From Rhodobacter aestuarii (GTDB lineage Bacteria > Pseudomonadota > Alphaproteobacteria > Rhodobacterales > Rhodobacteraceae): a DNA stretch of 64,000 nt. The stretch is from assembly GCF_900156655.1 (NCBI RefSeq), contig NZ_FTOG01000013.1, positions 1 through 64,000 of the forward strand, written 5' to 3'. Below, in pieces: positions 1 to 8,514 of the stretch. Made by a program: the position numbers and the translations under genes. Below the pieces are notes generated by a model that ran no database searches, was not told the origin of the DNA, and worked only from the letters and a program-made list of their open reading frames with translations. Positions within the stretch are counted from its first letter, which is position 1. Every line of letters begins with the position of its first letter.

Positions 1-340
1 CTGAAACCGCCCGCGCGCCGCTCTGTCAAGGTCGTCACCTTCCGCGAGCCGCGGCCAGCGCTCGTCCCCTCCTCGCGGGTCAATGCCCCGGTTGAACGTC
101 CGGCTCACCGGGCATATGGCAGCACCTCGCTTGGACGAAACCGAGACCGCGGAGGCGACAGAGTGCGTGAAGCTTATCGATATCGTCGGCAGAGAAATGT
201 TCTTTGCGACAGGGGGGCAACAGGACGAAGAGAGAGTGAATTAAAGCGCAGCAATCAGAGGCTCAACGTATTGCTCAGGGAAAACACCGACCTCCTGAAG
301 CGGATTGGCAAATACGCGCAGCCTCACACCACCTTACCCC
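1..340. other. left-edge region without a convincing gene
   Basis: This stretch precedes the stop of the TetR regulator. Forward frame 1 is open from base 1 to 399 but runs into the regulator gene and its product looks like no family I know. Forward frame 2 gives a 53-codon ORF at 83-244. On the reverse strand the frame aligned with forward frame 1 is open from base 240 to the edge but has no ATG. None has a persuasive ribosome binding site. It may hold the degraded end of an upstream gene or be plain intergenic DNA; I cannot decide. Confidence 0.4.
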
Positions 341-946
341 TCAGTTTGCGCGCAGTGAGGATGTCAGGTGGCGCAGCAATTTGTTGCCGACTTGTGTGAG
401 GGAAAATGCCCGGCCCGAGCGTTGCCATTCACCGATCAAGCCATTGACCATCACCATTTGCGAAATGGCGGCTTCTTCGGCGCTGATATCTGGGGAAAGC
501 TGGCCTGCGTCGCTGGCGCGTTGCATCAAGGTGCGCAGCATCTCGTAGATATTTCCGTTGATCGTTTCACGCCATGGGGCTGTGTCGTCCCCCGGTGTGC
601 CGGATTGCAAGATCAGATGCAGCCTTTGCTGGCGCTCGTTGGTCTCGATCATTTGCAGAAATTCAGAGCCCGTCGCTTCGATAATATCGAGCGGGTCACC
701 CGAGGTCGGTTCGTTTGCAGCCGTTTCTAGGCGCAGCAGTTGCGGGGGTTTGTAGCGCTCATAAATCGCTTTGAGCACATCGGTTTTATCCTTGAAATGC
801 CAATAGATCGCCCCACGTGTGGCGCCGGCTTCGCGGGCCACTTGCTCAAGCGTCGTTTGGGCGATGCCACGCGCACAGAACAACCGTTCGGCAGCGTCGA
901 GAATCCCCAAGCGCGTTTGTTCCGCGTCTGCTTTGCTGCGTCTCAC
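341..946 (-). CDS. TetR/AcrR-family repressor of the RND efflux operon
   Basis: A 201-residue regulator with an N-terminal TetR helix-turn-helix (about residues 10-56, including the typical GAIYWHFKDK recognition-helix stretch) and a C-terminal ligand-binding domain of the AcrR/TtgR type. I chose the GTG at 946 because GGAGG lies 4 bases before it and the protein then starts VRRSKADAEQTR, matching how AcrR proteins begin. The longer frame would need a TTG at 1000 and an 18-residue extension without family support. It is divergent from the efflux operon and probably represses both itself and the pump through the palindrome at 1026-1067, with drug-like ligands as inducers (family knowledge). 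Confidence 0.9.
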   Translation of the reverse strand: MRRSKADAEQTRLGILDAAERLFCARGIAQTTLEQVAREAGATRGAIYWHFKDKTDVLKAIYERYKPPQLLRLETAANEPTSGDPLDIIEATGSEFLQMIETNERQQRLHLILQSGTPGDDTAPWRETINGNIYEMLRTLMQRASDAGQLSPDISAEEAAISQMVMVNGLIGEWQRSGRAFSLTQVGNKLLRHLTSSLRAN

Positions 947-1025
947 ATCACCTCCGGTGCCTAATTTGCCTGTTGTTTCGTCAGTTTTGGCATGGGTCAA
1001 GTCTGACGATGGCCTTGCTGGCGTG

Positions 1026-1067
1026 AGCCCCCTTTACAAACAAACGCGTATGTATGTAAAGGGGGCT
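1026..1067. promoter_or_regulatory. AcrR/TtgR-type operator palindrome
   Basis: A 42-bp near-perfect palindrome centred on CGCG lies between the regulator and the efflux operon. The outer 13-bp arms AGCCCCCTTTACA and TGTAAAGGGGGCT are perfect complements, and over the full 21-bp half sites 19 positions match. The core TTTACAAACAAAC...GTATGTATGTAAA resembles published AcrR and TtgR operators. TTTACA occurs once on each strand and could serve as mirrored -35 elements, so one bound repressor would block both promoters. Promoter assignment is inference. Confidence 0.8.
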
Positions 1068-1091
1068 AAAATAGCAGGCAAAGGAATCGGC

Positions 1092-2474
1092 ATGCAGCGG
1101 GTGGTATGGGAAAAGCGCGGTGCGGTCGTGTCGCGGCGGGTGTTTCTGGCGGGCGCCAGTGCGGCGCTCGCGGGCTGTGCGCAGGTGCAATATGATGCGC
1201 CTTTGGCCGTTGCGCCGGGACGGTTTGATGCCAATGCGCCCGCGCGGGCCGACCGGGCCGAGGGCTGGTGGCGCGCGTTCCGCGATAGCCAACTTGATGC
1301 GCTGATTGCAGCGGGGGCCGCGCGCAACCTGGATGTGCTGCAAGCGGTCGCCGCAATTGACGAAGCCCGCGCTAATGCGGGTTTGGCGCGCGCCTCTGAC
1401 TTGCCGCAATTGGCGGGCTCTGCGAGTGCCACGCATGGCAATCCGCAAGGTGCGGGCATGTCCAACACCAGCACGGTTGGGCTGGGCAGCAGTTGGATGT
1501 TGGATCTGTTTGGGGCGAACCGTGCCAACCGCAAAGCCGCAGCGGCGCGGCTGGATGCGGCTTATCTCAGCGCCGATGTCGCGCGCCTTACCATGCAGCA
1601 GGCGATTGCGCAGGCTTATGCGGAACTTCGGTTCCAGCAAGCCTCCATTGCCCTGACGCGCCGCTCGATTGAAAGCCGCAAGCGTAGCCTTGAATTGACT
1701 CGCGCGCAGGTGGACAGCGGCGCGGCTGGCCGGTTGGAGCTTTTGCAAGCCGAGCAATTGGTGGCTGAAGGGGAGGCGCAATTGCCCGCCTTTGAGACCG
1801 GCTTCGACCAAGCCTTGGTGCAATTGGCGAGCCTGACCGCGCAAACTGTTTCAAGTTTGCGGCCGTCGCTCCAACGTGGCGCGCCGCAACCGGTGCCGCA
1901 TTATCGCGCCTCTGTCGGCGTGCCCGCCGACGTGTTGCGCGTGCGCCCCGATGTGCAGATGGCCGAGCGGCTCTATGCCGCCTCGGTCTATGATATTGGC
2001 GTGGCGAAAGCGGCCTTCTTCCCCTCGGTTACATTGACGGGGTCAATCACGCCGACCCGCGTGCATGATACCACCTCAATCACGCCGTGGACGCTGGGCC
2101 CTGCGCTTGATCTGCCGATCTTCACCGGCGGTGCCAACCGCGCCAATTTGCGCGGGGCTGAGGCGCGGGCGCTTGAAGCCAAACTCGCGTGGGAAGCCGC
2201 CGTGCTCAACGCCATTGATGAGGTCGAAACGGCGCTTGCCGCCTATACCCGCGATGGCCGCAATATCGCCGCGCAACGCCATCTGGTCGATACCAGTTCA
2301 GAGACGCTGGAATTGTCGCGCACCAACTATTCTCTGGGGCAAGGCGATTTCATGACTGTCCTTGATGCCGAGCGGACCTATCTCTCTGCACAGCAGGGCC
2401 TTGCCCAAGCACAGGCGCAGCGCGCCGCCCATTATATCACCCTCAGTGTCGCCGCCGCAGGCGCGCCGAACTGA
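1092..2474 (+). CDS. RND efflux outer-membrane lipoprotein (NodT/OprM type)
   Basis: A 460-residue outer-membrane factor of the TolC-like NodT/OprM group, the exit duct of a tripartite pump. The lipobox LAGC places the acylated cysteine at residue 29, and residues 14-19 (SRRVFL) form a twin-arginine-like motif, suggesting Tat-type export of a lipoprotein. Two outer-membrane efflux repeats with long helices rich in Ala, Glu and Arg follow. The ATG at 1092 is preceded by AAGGA; the frame is open further upstream but that part crosses the operator. First gene of the efflux operon, 43 bases before the adaptor gene. Confidence 0.9.
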   Translation: MQRVVWEKRGAVVSRRVFLAGASAALAGCAQVQYDAPLAVAPGRFDANAPARADRAEGWWRAFRDSQLDALIAAGAARNLDVLQAVAAIDEARANAGLARASDLPQLAGSASATHGNPQGAGMSNTSTVGLGSSWMLDLFGANRANRKAAAARLDAAYLSADVARLTMQQAIAQAYAELRFQQASIALTRRSIESRKRSLELTRAQVDSGAAGRLELLQAEQLVAEGEAQLPAFETGFDQALVQLASLTAQTVSSLRPSLQRGAPQPVPHYRASVGVPADVLRVRPDVQMAERLYAASVYDIGVAKAAFFPSVTLTGSITPTRVHDTTSITPWTLGPALDLPIFTGGANRANLRGAEARALEAKLAWEAAVLNAIDEVETALAAYTRDGRNIAAQRHLVDTSSETLELSRTNYSLGQGDFMTVLDAERTYLSAQQGLAQAQAQRAAHYITLSVAAAGAPN

Positions 2475-2517
2475 CCCTCTTCCTCAACCGACCCTCCCAC
2501 AGCGTTTCAGGTTCCCC

Positions 2518-3690
2518 ATGTCCTTCCACAGATCCTCCTTGATCCTTCCCCTTGGGTTTGCGCTTGCGCTTTTGCCCAACGCCCTTTTGGCGCAACAACA
2601 GGGCCGTGGCCCTGCGCCCGTCACGGTGATCACCGCCGAGGCCCAAGATTTGACCCTTGATGCCCGCTTGCCGGGGCGTATCAAAGCCTCTACCGAGGCA
2701 GAGGTGCGGCCGCAGGTGTCGGGCATTTTGCGCGATCGGTTGTTTGACGAGGGCGCCTCGGTCACCCGTGGCCAACCGCTCTATAAAATCGAAGATGACA
2801 GCTATCGCGCCGCCGTAGCCGCCGCCGAAGCCGCCGTGGCGCAGGCCGAAGCGGCCCGCGACTTGGCGGTGCTGGAAGAAAAACGCGCGGTTGAACTTTT
2901 CACCAACCGTGCCGGGTCTGAACAAAACCGCGATAGCGCCGTAGCCAGCCGCCAATCGGCCGATGCCGCGTTGCAAGCGGCGCAGGCGCAATTGATGAGT
3001 GCGAATATCGAGCTGGATCGCACGACGATCCGCGCGCCGATTTCGGGTGTGATCGGTCTGACGCAAGCCACCACCGGTGCGTTGGTTGCGGCCCAGCAAT
3101 CGACCGCTCTCACCACGATCCGTGCGCTGGACCCGGTTTATGTCGATGTGACGCAATCCGCGACCGACATTCTGCGCATGACATCGACCCCCGAAGGTCG
3201 GGAGATGCGTGCCACGGGTGAGGCCACGCTGATCTTGGCCGATGGGTCGATCTTCCCGCAAAAAGGCCGTCTTGAGGCGGCAGAGCCGCGGGTGGAGCCG
3301 ACCACGGGCATGGTGACCCTGCGCATGACCTTCCCGAACCCGGATCATGTGCTGCTGCCCGGCATGTATGTGGAGGTGGACCTGCCGCAAGCGCAGGCCA
3401 AAGGCGCGTTTAAGCTGCCGCAAAACGCGGTGATGCGCGACCGCTCGGGCGATGCTTATGTTTGGACGGTAGAGGATGGTCACGTTGCCCAGCACAGTGT
3501 CGAAGTGGCCGCACCTTCGGGCAATAAATGGATCATCACCGGCGGGCTTGAGAGCGGCGCGCAAGTGATCACCTCGGGTTTCCAAAAAACCGGTGTTGGC
3601 GCTCCGGTGCAAGTAGTGCCCGCAGGTGCGCCGGGCGGTGCCCCGCAAGGCGCGCCTGAAGGGGCCGCCCCGGAAGCGGAGGCGCATTGA
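2518..3690 (+). CDS. RND efflux periplasmic adaptor (AcrA/MexA family)
   Basis: A 390-residue membrane-fusion protein that links the inner-membrane pump to the outer-membrane duct. A signal peptide covers about residues 1-25, ending ALLAQQ. It is followed by the lipoyl half-motifs, an alpha-helical hairpin rich in Ala/Glu/Gln (about 95-160), the beta-barrel and a membrane-proximal domain. The C-terminal tail is rich in Gly, Ala and Pro. There is no lipobox, so the adaptor is probably soluble in the periplasm. Its stop overlaps the ATG of the pump gene. Confidence 0.93.
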   Translation: MSFHRSSLILPLGFALALLPNALLAQQQGRGPAPVTVITAEAQDLTLDARLPGRIKASTEAEVRPQVSGILRDRLFDEGASVTRGQPLYKIEDDSYRAAVAAAEAAVAQAEAARDLAVLEEKRAVELFTNRAGSEQNRDSAVASRQSADAALQAAQAQLMSANIELDRTTIRAPISGVIGLTQATTGALVAAQQSTALTTIRALDPVYVDVTQSATDILRMTSTPEGREMRATGEATLILADGSIFPQKGRLEAAEPRVEPTTGMVTLRMTFPNPDHVLLPGMYVEVDLPQAQAKGAFKLPQNAVMRDRSGDAYVWTVEDGHVAQHSVEVAAPSGNKWIITGGLESGAQVITSGFQKTGVGAPVQVVPAGAPGGAPQGAPEGAAPEAEAH

Positions 3691-6600
3691 TGTCTCGGTT
3701 CTTTATTGATCGGCCCATTTTCGCTTGGGTTATTGCCCTTGTCATCATGGGCATCGGCGCCTTGTCGATCTTGCGGCTGCCTGTGTCGCAATATCCTTCC
3801 ATCGCCTCCCCGGCGGTTGTGATCTCGGCCACCTATCCCGGCGCTTCGGCGGAAACTGTCACCGACACAGTGGTGCAGGTGATCGAAAAGCAGATGACCG
3901 GCCTTGATGGGCTGCGCTACATCCGCTCGGACACCACCTCAACCGGTCGCGCCACGATCACGCTGACCTTTGAACTGGGCACCGACCCAGACATTGCGCA
4001 GGTGCAGGTGCAAAACAAACTGGCTCAAGCCGAGGCCAGCCTGCCGCAATCGGTGACGCGCCAAGGGGTGACGGTGGCAAAATCCACCACCGGCTTCTTG
4101 ATGGTTGTCTCGCTGATTTCACCGGACCATTCGCGCTCTGGTGTGGAGCTGGCCGACTATATGACCTCGTCGATGGTCGAGAGCTTCTCGCGGCTTAAAG
4201 GCGTGGGCTCGGTGCGGGTCTTTGGCTCTGAACATGCGATGCGTATCTGGCTCGATCCGCGCAAGCTCAAAGCCTATGACATGGCGCCTGCAACGGTGAT
4301 TGCCGCTGTTCAGGGGCAAAACGCGCAAATCTCGGCGGGCTCTTTTGGGGCGCTTCCTGCGCCCGAGGGGCAATTGCTCAACGCCACCATCACCGCACAA
4401 TCGCTGCTGCAAACTCCGGCGGATTTCGAGCGGATCGTGCTGCGCGCTGATACCGATGGAGGGCTTGTGCTGTTGCGCGATGTCGCCCGGGTCGAATTGG
4501 GCGCAGAGATGTATGAGATTGAGGCGTTCCACAATGGTGCGCCCTCGGCCGGTATGGCGATCCAGCTGGCTTCTGGCGCGAACGCGCTTGATACCGCCAA
4601 GCTGGTGAAAGCGCGGATGGCGGAATTGGCGCCGTTTTTACCCTCGGGCATGGATTACGTCATCCCCTATGACACCACGCCTTTCGTGACGCTCTCGATT
4701 GAAGAGGTGGTGAAAACCCTCTTTGAGGCCATCGTGCTGGTGGTTTTGGTGATGCTGCTCTTCTTGCACAATGTGCGGGCGACGCTGATCCCAACCTTGG
4801 CGGTGCCGGTGGTGCTTTTGGGGACCTTTGGCGTGATGGCGGCCTTTGGCTTCTCGATCAACACGCTCACCATGCTGGCCATGGTGCTTGCCATCGGGCT
4901 CTTGGTCGATGACGCCATCGTTGTGGTGGAAAACGTCGAGCGGATCATGGGGGAGGAACATCTTTCTCCGCGTGAGGCGACGCGTAAGTCTATGGGCGAA
5001 ATCTCGGGCGCGCTTGTTGGTATTGCCATGGTGCTTTCTGCCGTGTTCGTGCCGATGGCGTTCTTTGGCGGTTCGACCGGGGAGATTTATAAGCAGTTCT
5101 CGGTCACCATCGTCTCTGCCATGGCGCTTTCGGTCATTGTGGCGCTTGTTTTCACGCCTGCGCTTTGCGCGACGCTGCTGAAGCCCCATTCTGAGGCCAA
5201 GGGCGGTTTTGCGAACTGGTTTGGCGACCGGTTCGAGCGCCGCTTCACCCGCATCACTGGGGGTTACGGCGGGATCGTGAAATGGGTCGTGTCGAACCCG
5301 GTCAAAGGGCTCATCGTCTATGCCGCGCTGGTGGCGGGGATGATCGCGCTTTACGAACGCACGCCGACATCGTTTTTGCCTGATGAAGACCAAGGCGTGC
5401 TGATGACGCTGGTGCAAACGCCTTCGGGGACGACGGCGGCGGAAACCAAAAAAGTCGTGCGTCAGGTCGAGGCCTATTACCAAAACGCAGAAGCGGAAAA
5501 CGTCGAATCCGTCTTCTCGGTTGTGGGCTTCTCCTTCGCGGGGCAGGGCCAGAACATGGCGATGATGTTCATCAAGCTCAAAGACTGGTCTGAGCGTGTC
5601 GGCCCGCAAAACGGGGCGGAGGCCATCGCTGGCCGTGCCTTTGGGCCGTTGATGGGTGGCATCAAAGAAGCGATCGTGATCCCGATCGTGCCGCCGCCGG
5701 TTTTGGAACTGGGCAACTCGAACGGGTTCACCGCCTTCTTGCAGGCTCGGACCGGGCAAACGCATGAAGAACTGCTCGCCGCGCGCAACCAGCTTTTGGG
5801 CATGGCATCGCAAAGCGATCTGCTGCAAGGCGTGCGCCCCAACGGGGTGGAAGATGCGGCCCAGTTCCGGCTCGATATCGACTGGGCGAAAGCCGGTGCC
5901 GTTGGCCTGACCGCGGCGGATGTGGGCGATTTCCTCAATACGGTCTGGTCGTCTTCCTATGTGAACGACTTCTTGAACGAGGGCCGGGTGAAACGGGTCT
6001 ATGTGCAGGGGGAACCCTGGGCACGCTCGACCCCCGCCGATTTCGCGCTTTGGCGTGTGCCGAATGCGAATGGGGATTTCGTTTCGCTTTCGACTTTTGC
6101 CGATGAGAAATGGGTCTTCGGCCCGCAGCAAATCGTGCGCTACGATGCGCTTCCCGCGATGGAGATCCAAGGTTCGCCTGCGGCGGGGGTTTCCTCTGGT
6201 GCTGCGCTTGAGGAAATGGAGCGTTTGGCTGCGCAACTTCCGCCCGGGTTCTCGCTGCAATGGTCGGGGCTCTCGCTTGAGGAGAAAGAAGCGGGCAATG
6301 GTGCGATGCTGCTTTATGCGCTGTCGCTGGCCACTGTGTTCCTGTGCTTGGCCGCGCTTTATGAAAGCTGGGTGATCCCGATTGCGGTGATCGTGGCAAT
6401 GCCGGTGGGGATCATCGGGGGCCTGATTGGTGCGTGGCTTGGCGGGCAGGCGAATGGTGTCTACTTCCAAGTGGGTCTGCTCACCGTGGTGGGCCTGACG
6501 GGTAAGAACGGGATCATGATCGTGGAATTTGCCCGTGAACGGATGCGGAGCCTTGGCGAAACCGGGCTGCAAGCGGCGGTCGAGGCCGCGAAACTGCGGT

Positions 6601-6818
6601 TCCGTCCGATCTTGATGACCTCGCTCGCCTTCAGCTTGGGGGTCGTGCCGCTGATCTTGTCGACCGGTGCGGGTGCCGGGGCGCGCGAGGCGATTGGCTA
6701 CACCACCTTCTTCGGGACTTTGTCGGGGACGGGGCTCGCGATCTTCTTCGTGCCGCTCTTCTTCCGGCTGGTGGATGCGCTCTTCGGGCGCCGTAAAGCG
6801 AAAGCGACAACCGCCTAA
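3690..6818 (+). CDS. RND multidrug efflux permease (AcrB/MexB, HAE1 family)
   Basis: A 1,042-residue inner-membrane proton/drug antiporter, the usual length for AcrB. It starts MSRFFIDRPIFAWVIAL, a typical HAE1 first transmembrane segment. The proton-relay residues are present: Asp407-Asp408 in LLVDDAIVVVEN and Lys939 in LTGKNGIMIVEFA. The ATG overlaps the adaptor stop by one base (TGATG), so the TTG three bases earlier was rejected. Last gene of the operon, followed by a strong terminator. Substrates cannot be predicted, but the AcrR-type regulator points to amphipathic drugs or detergents. Confidence 0.96.
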   Translation: MSRFFIDRPIFAWVIALVIMGIGALSILRLPVSQYPSIASPAVVISATYPGASAETVTDTVVQVIEKQMTGLDGLRYIRSDTTSTGRATITLTFELGTDPDIAQVQVQNKLAQAEASLPQSVTRQGVTVAKSTTGFLMVVSLISPDHSRSGVELADYMTSSMVESFSRLKGVGSVRVFGSEHAMRIWLDPRKLKAYDMAPATVIAAVQGQNAQISAGSFGALPAPEGQLLNATITAQSLLQTPADFERIVLRADTDGGLVLLRDVARVELGAEMYEIEAFHNGAPSAGMAIQLASGANALDTAKLVKARMAELAPFLPSGMDYVIPYDTTPFVTLSIEEVVKTLFEAIVLVVLVMLLFLHNVRATLIPTLAVPVVLLGTFGVMAAFGFSINTLTMLAMVLAIGLLVDDAIVVVENVERIMGEEHLSPREATRKSMGEISGALVGIAMVLSAVFVPMAFFGGSTGEIYKQFSVTIVSAMALSVIVALVFTPALCATLLKPHSEAKGGFANWFGDRFERRFTRITGGYGGIVKWVVSNPVKGLIVYAALVAGMIALYERTPTSFLPDEDQGVLMTLVQTPSGTTAAETKKVVRQVEAYYQNAEAENVESVFSVVGFSFAGQGQNMAMMFIKLKDWSERVGPQNGAEAIAGRAFGPLMGGIKEAIVIPIVPPPVLELGNSNGFTAFLQARTGQTHEELLAARNQLLGMASQSDLLQGVRPNGVEDAAQFRLDIDWAKAGAVGLTAADVGDFLNTVWSSSYVNDFLNEGRVKRVYVQGEPWARSTPADFALWRVPNANGDFVSLSTFADEKWVFGPQQIVRYDALPAMEIQGSPAAGVSSGAALEEMERLAAQLPPGFSLQWSGLSLEEKEAGNGAMLLYALSLATVFLCLAALYESWVIPIAVIVAMPVGIIGGLIGAWLGGQANGVYFQVGLLTVVGLTGKNGIMIVEFARERMRSLGETGLQAAVEAAKLRFRPILMTSLAFSLGVVPLILSTGAGAGAREAIGYTTFFGTLSGTGLAIFFVPLFFRLVDALFGRRKAKATTA

Positions 6819-6867
6819 GGCCATGACATCGGGTTGCGTTTCGGCGCGACCCAATCGACCAAACATC

Positions 6868-6897
6868 AAGGCGCCCGAGTGGTTCGGGCGCCTTTTT
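6868..6897 (+). terminator. Rho-independent terminator of the efflux operon
   Basis: Perfect 9-bp stem GGCGCCCGA / TCGGGCGCC with a 5-base loop, followed by TTTTT, 50 bases after the permease stop. Confidence 0.9.
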
Positions 6898-7009
6898 CAG
6901 TGGGTGTGCAAGGGAGTGGTTTCCGCATGGGAGGCCTCGTGCAGATAAAAAGACGGCGGTGGTTTGCACCACCGCCGCCCGTTCGACCCAGCCTTGGGGG
7001 GGAGCCGGA

Positions 7010-8497
7010 TCAATACCGGATCATGACCGATTTCAGTTCGGTGTAGTTCTCGATGAAGGCAGAGCCGTATTCGCGGCCAATGCCCGAACCTTTGGCGCCA
7101 CCAAAGGGAACTGAAGGGTCCACAATCGTGTGCATGTTCACCCAAACCGTGCCCGCTTCGACTTGCGGCACCAGCCGCAGCGCGGTCGCCAGATCATGGG
7201 TCCAGACCGAGGCGGTCAGCCCATAGGGCGTGTCGTTCATCTCGCGCACGAGTTCCTCTTCATCGTCATAGGCGACCAGCGTGCCCACCGGGCCAAAGAC
7301 CTCTTCGCGCCATGAGGTGCTTTGCAGCGTTTTCGGGCGGATGATCGTCGGCTTCACGTAGAAACCGGGGCGGTCGAAGGCGGTGCCCCCGGTGACGATT
7401 TCATCGCCTTCGGCCCGTGCCGTTTCAAAGGCATCGAGACATTTTTGGAATTGCGCTTCGGTGGCCACGGGGCCGATGCCTGCCTCAAGGTCCAACGGGT
7501 CGCCCGGCTGCATGGTTTCAAGCCGCGCACGGATTGCCTCGGCCACGGCATCAATCTGGCTGCGGTGCACCAAGAAACGCTCCGCCGAAGCACAGATTTG
7601 CCCGGTGTGCATGAAGCCCGCCTCGATCATCCCATCGACGATTTCTTCAACCTTCATATCCGGCAGGAAGCCCGCGGCGTTCTTGCCGCCCAGTTCAAGC
7701 GTCACGTGTTTGAGGTTCGCCTTCATCGATTCCAGCGCCACGATATTGCCGGTGTTGACCGAACCCGTGAGCGAGACTTTCGCAATCCGTTTGTCGGGAA
7801 TGATGATATCGCCCAAACGACCGGGGCCGTTGATCACGTTCAAAACGCCATCGGGCAGGCCCGCTTCCTTGCCAAGCTCTGCCACACGCAGCAGCGAAAA
7901 CGGCGTGGGGGAGGCGGATTTGAGCAGCGCCGTGTTGCCGGTGGCAAGCGCCGCGCCGAACTTCCAGACCGGGATCATCACGGGGAAGTTCCATGGGATG
8001 ATGCCAAAGACCACGCCCAAGGGTTGGCGCAGGGTCATTGCGGTGTAACGCTCTTTGCCAGCCGCCGGGACCGAGGGTTGGATCGTCTCGCCCGAGATTT
8101 TCGTCGCCCAGCCCGCATAGTAGCGTAGGAATTGCGCCGCCCAACCGACTTCGATCATCCGTGAAAGCGCAAGCAGTTTACCCGATTGCAGCGTTTCCAA
8201 CTGGGCGATTTCCTCGCCATGTTCTTCAATCAGATCAGCGAAGCGATACAGAATCCGCTCGCGCTCGGCAGGGGCCGTCTCTGCCCAGGATCCGCGAAAG
8301 GCGGCATCGGCGGTGGCGATCGCTTCTTCCACCTCTTGCGGCGTGGCTTGCGCCACGGAGCCAATCACCTCGCCATTCGCGGGGTTTTTGATCTCAATCC
8401 GCGCGCCTTTGCCTTCAACCGCTTTGCCGTTGATGAAATGCCCCTGCTGGCGCGCCAAAAAGGCGCGCACTTCGGGAAGGATGTCTTGTTGTGCCAT
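7010..8497 (-). CDS. NAD(P)-dependent aldehyde dehydrogenase (betaine/phenylacetaldehyde dehydrogenase-like)
   Basis: A 495-residue member of the aldehyde dehydrogenase superfamily that oxidises an aldehyde to the carboxylate. Catalytic residues are intact: Asn170 in IIPWNFP, Lys193 in LLKSAS, Glu268 in LELGGKNA and the nucleophile Cys302 in TGQICASAER. The sequence suggests the phenylacetaldehyde/betaine aldehyde branch, but the substrate is not certain. It lies 17 bases downstream of the GMC oxidoreductase, so the two probably act in series: alcohol to aldehyde to acid. Confidence 0.92.
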   Translation of the reverse strand: MAQQDILPEVRAFLARQQGHFINGKAVEGKGARIEIKNPANGEVIGSVAQATPQEVEEAIATADAAFRGSWAETAPAERERILYRFADLIEEHGEEIAQLETLQSGKLLALSRMIEVGWAAQFLRYYAGWATKISGETIQPSVPAAGKERYTAMTLRQPLGVVFGIIPWNFPVMIPVWKFGAALATGNTALLKSASPTPFSLLRVAELGKEAGLPDGVLNVINGPGRLGDIIIPDKRIAKVSLTGSVNTGNIVALESMKANLKHVTLELGGKNAAGFLPDMKVEEIVDGMIEAGFMHTGQICASAERFLVHRSQIDAVAEAIRARLETMQPGDPLDLEAGIGPVATEAQFQKCLDAFETARAEGDEIVTGGTAFDRPGFYVKPTIIRPKTLQSTSWREEVFGPVGTLVAYDDEEELVREMNDTPYGLTASVWTHDLATALRLVPQVEAGTVWVNMHTIVDPSVPFGGAKGSGIGREYGSAFIENYTELKSVMIRY

Positions 8498-8514
8498 AGT
8501 CTTAGTCTCCGGTC

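Noticed and set aside
172-190. AAGCTTATCGATA-like stretch resembling a cloning-vector polylinker
   Set aside because: Similarity covers under 20 bases with a mismatch, is flanked by unrelated sequence, and can arise by chance; no other vector sequence is visible.
819-1091. Upstream extension of the outer-membrane lipoprotein frame
   Set aside because: It would overlap the regulator gene and operator and would bury the lipoprotein signal; ATG 1092 has a ribosome binding site.
4638-6869. 743-codon reverse-strand ORF opposite the RND permease
   Set aside because: Shadow frame of a GC-rich gene; composition is rich in Arg and His with no domain, and the sense strand encodes a complete AcrB-type protein.
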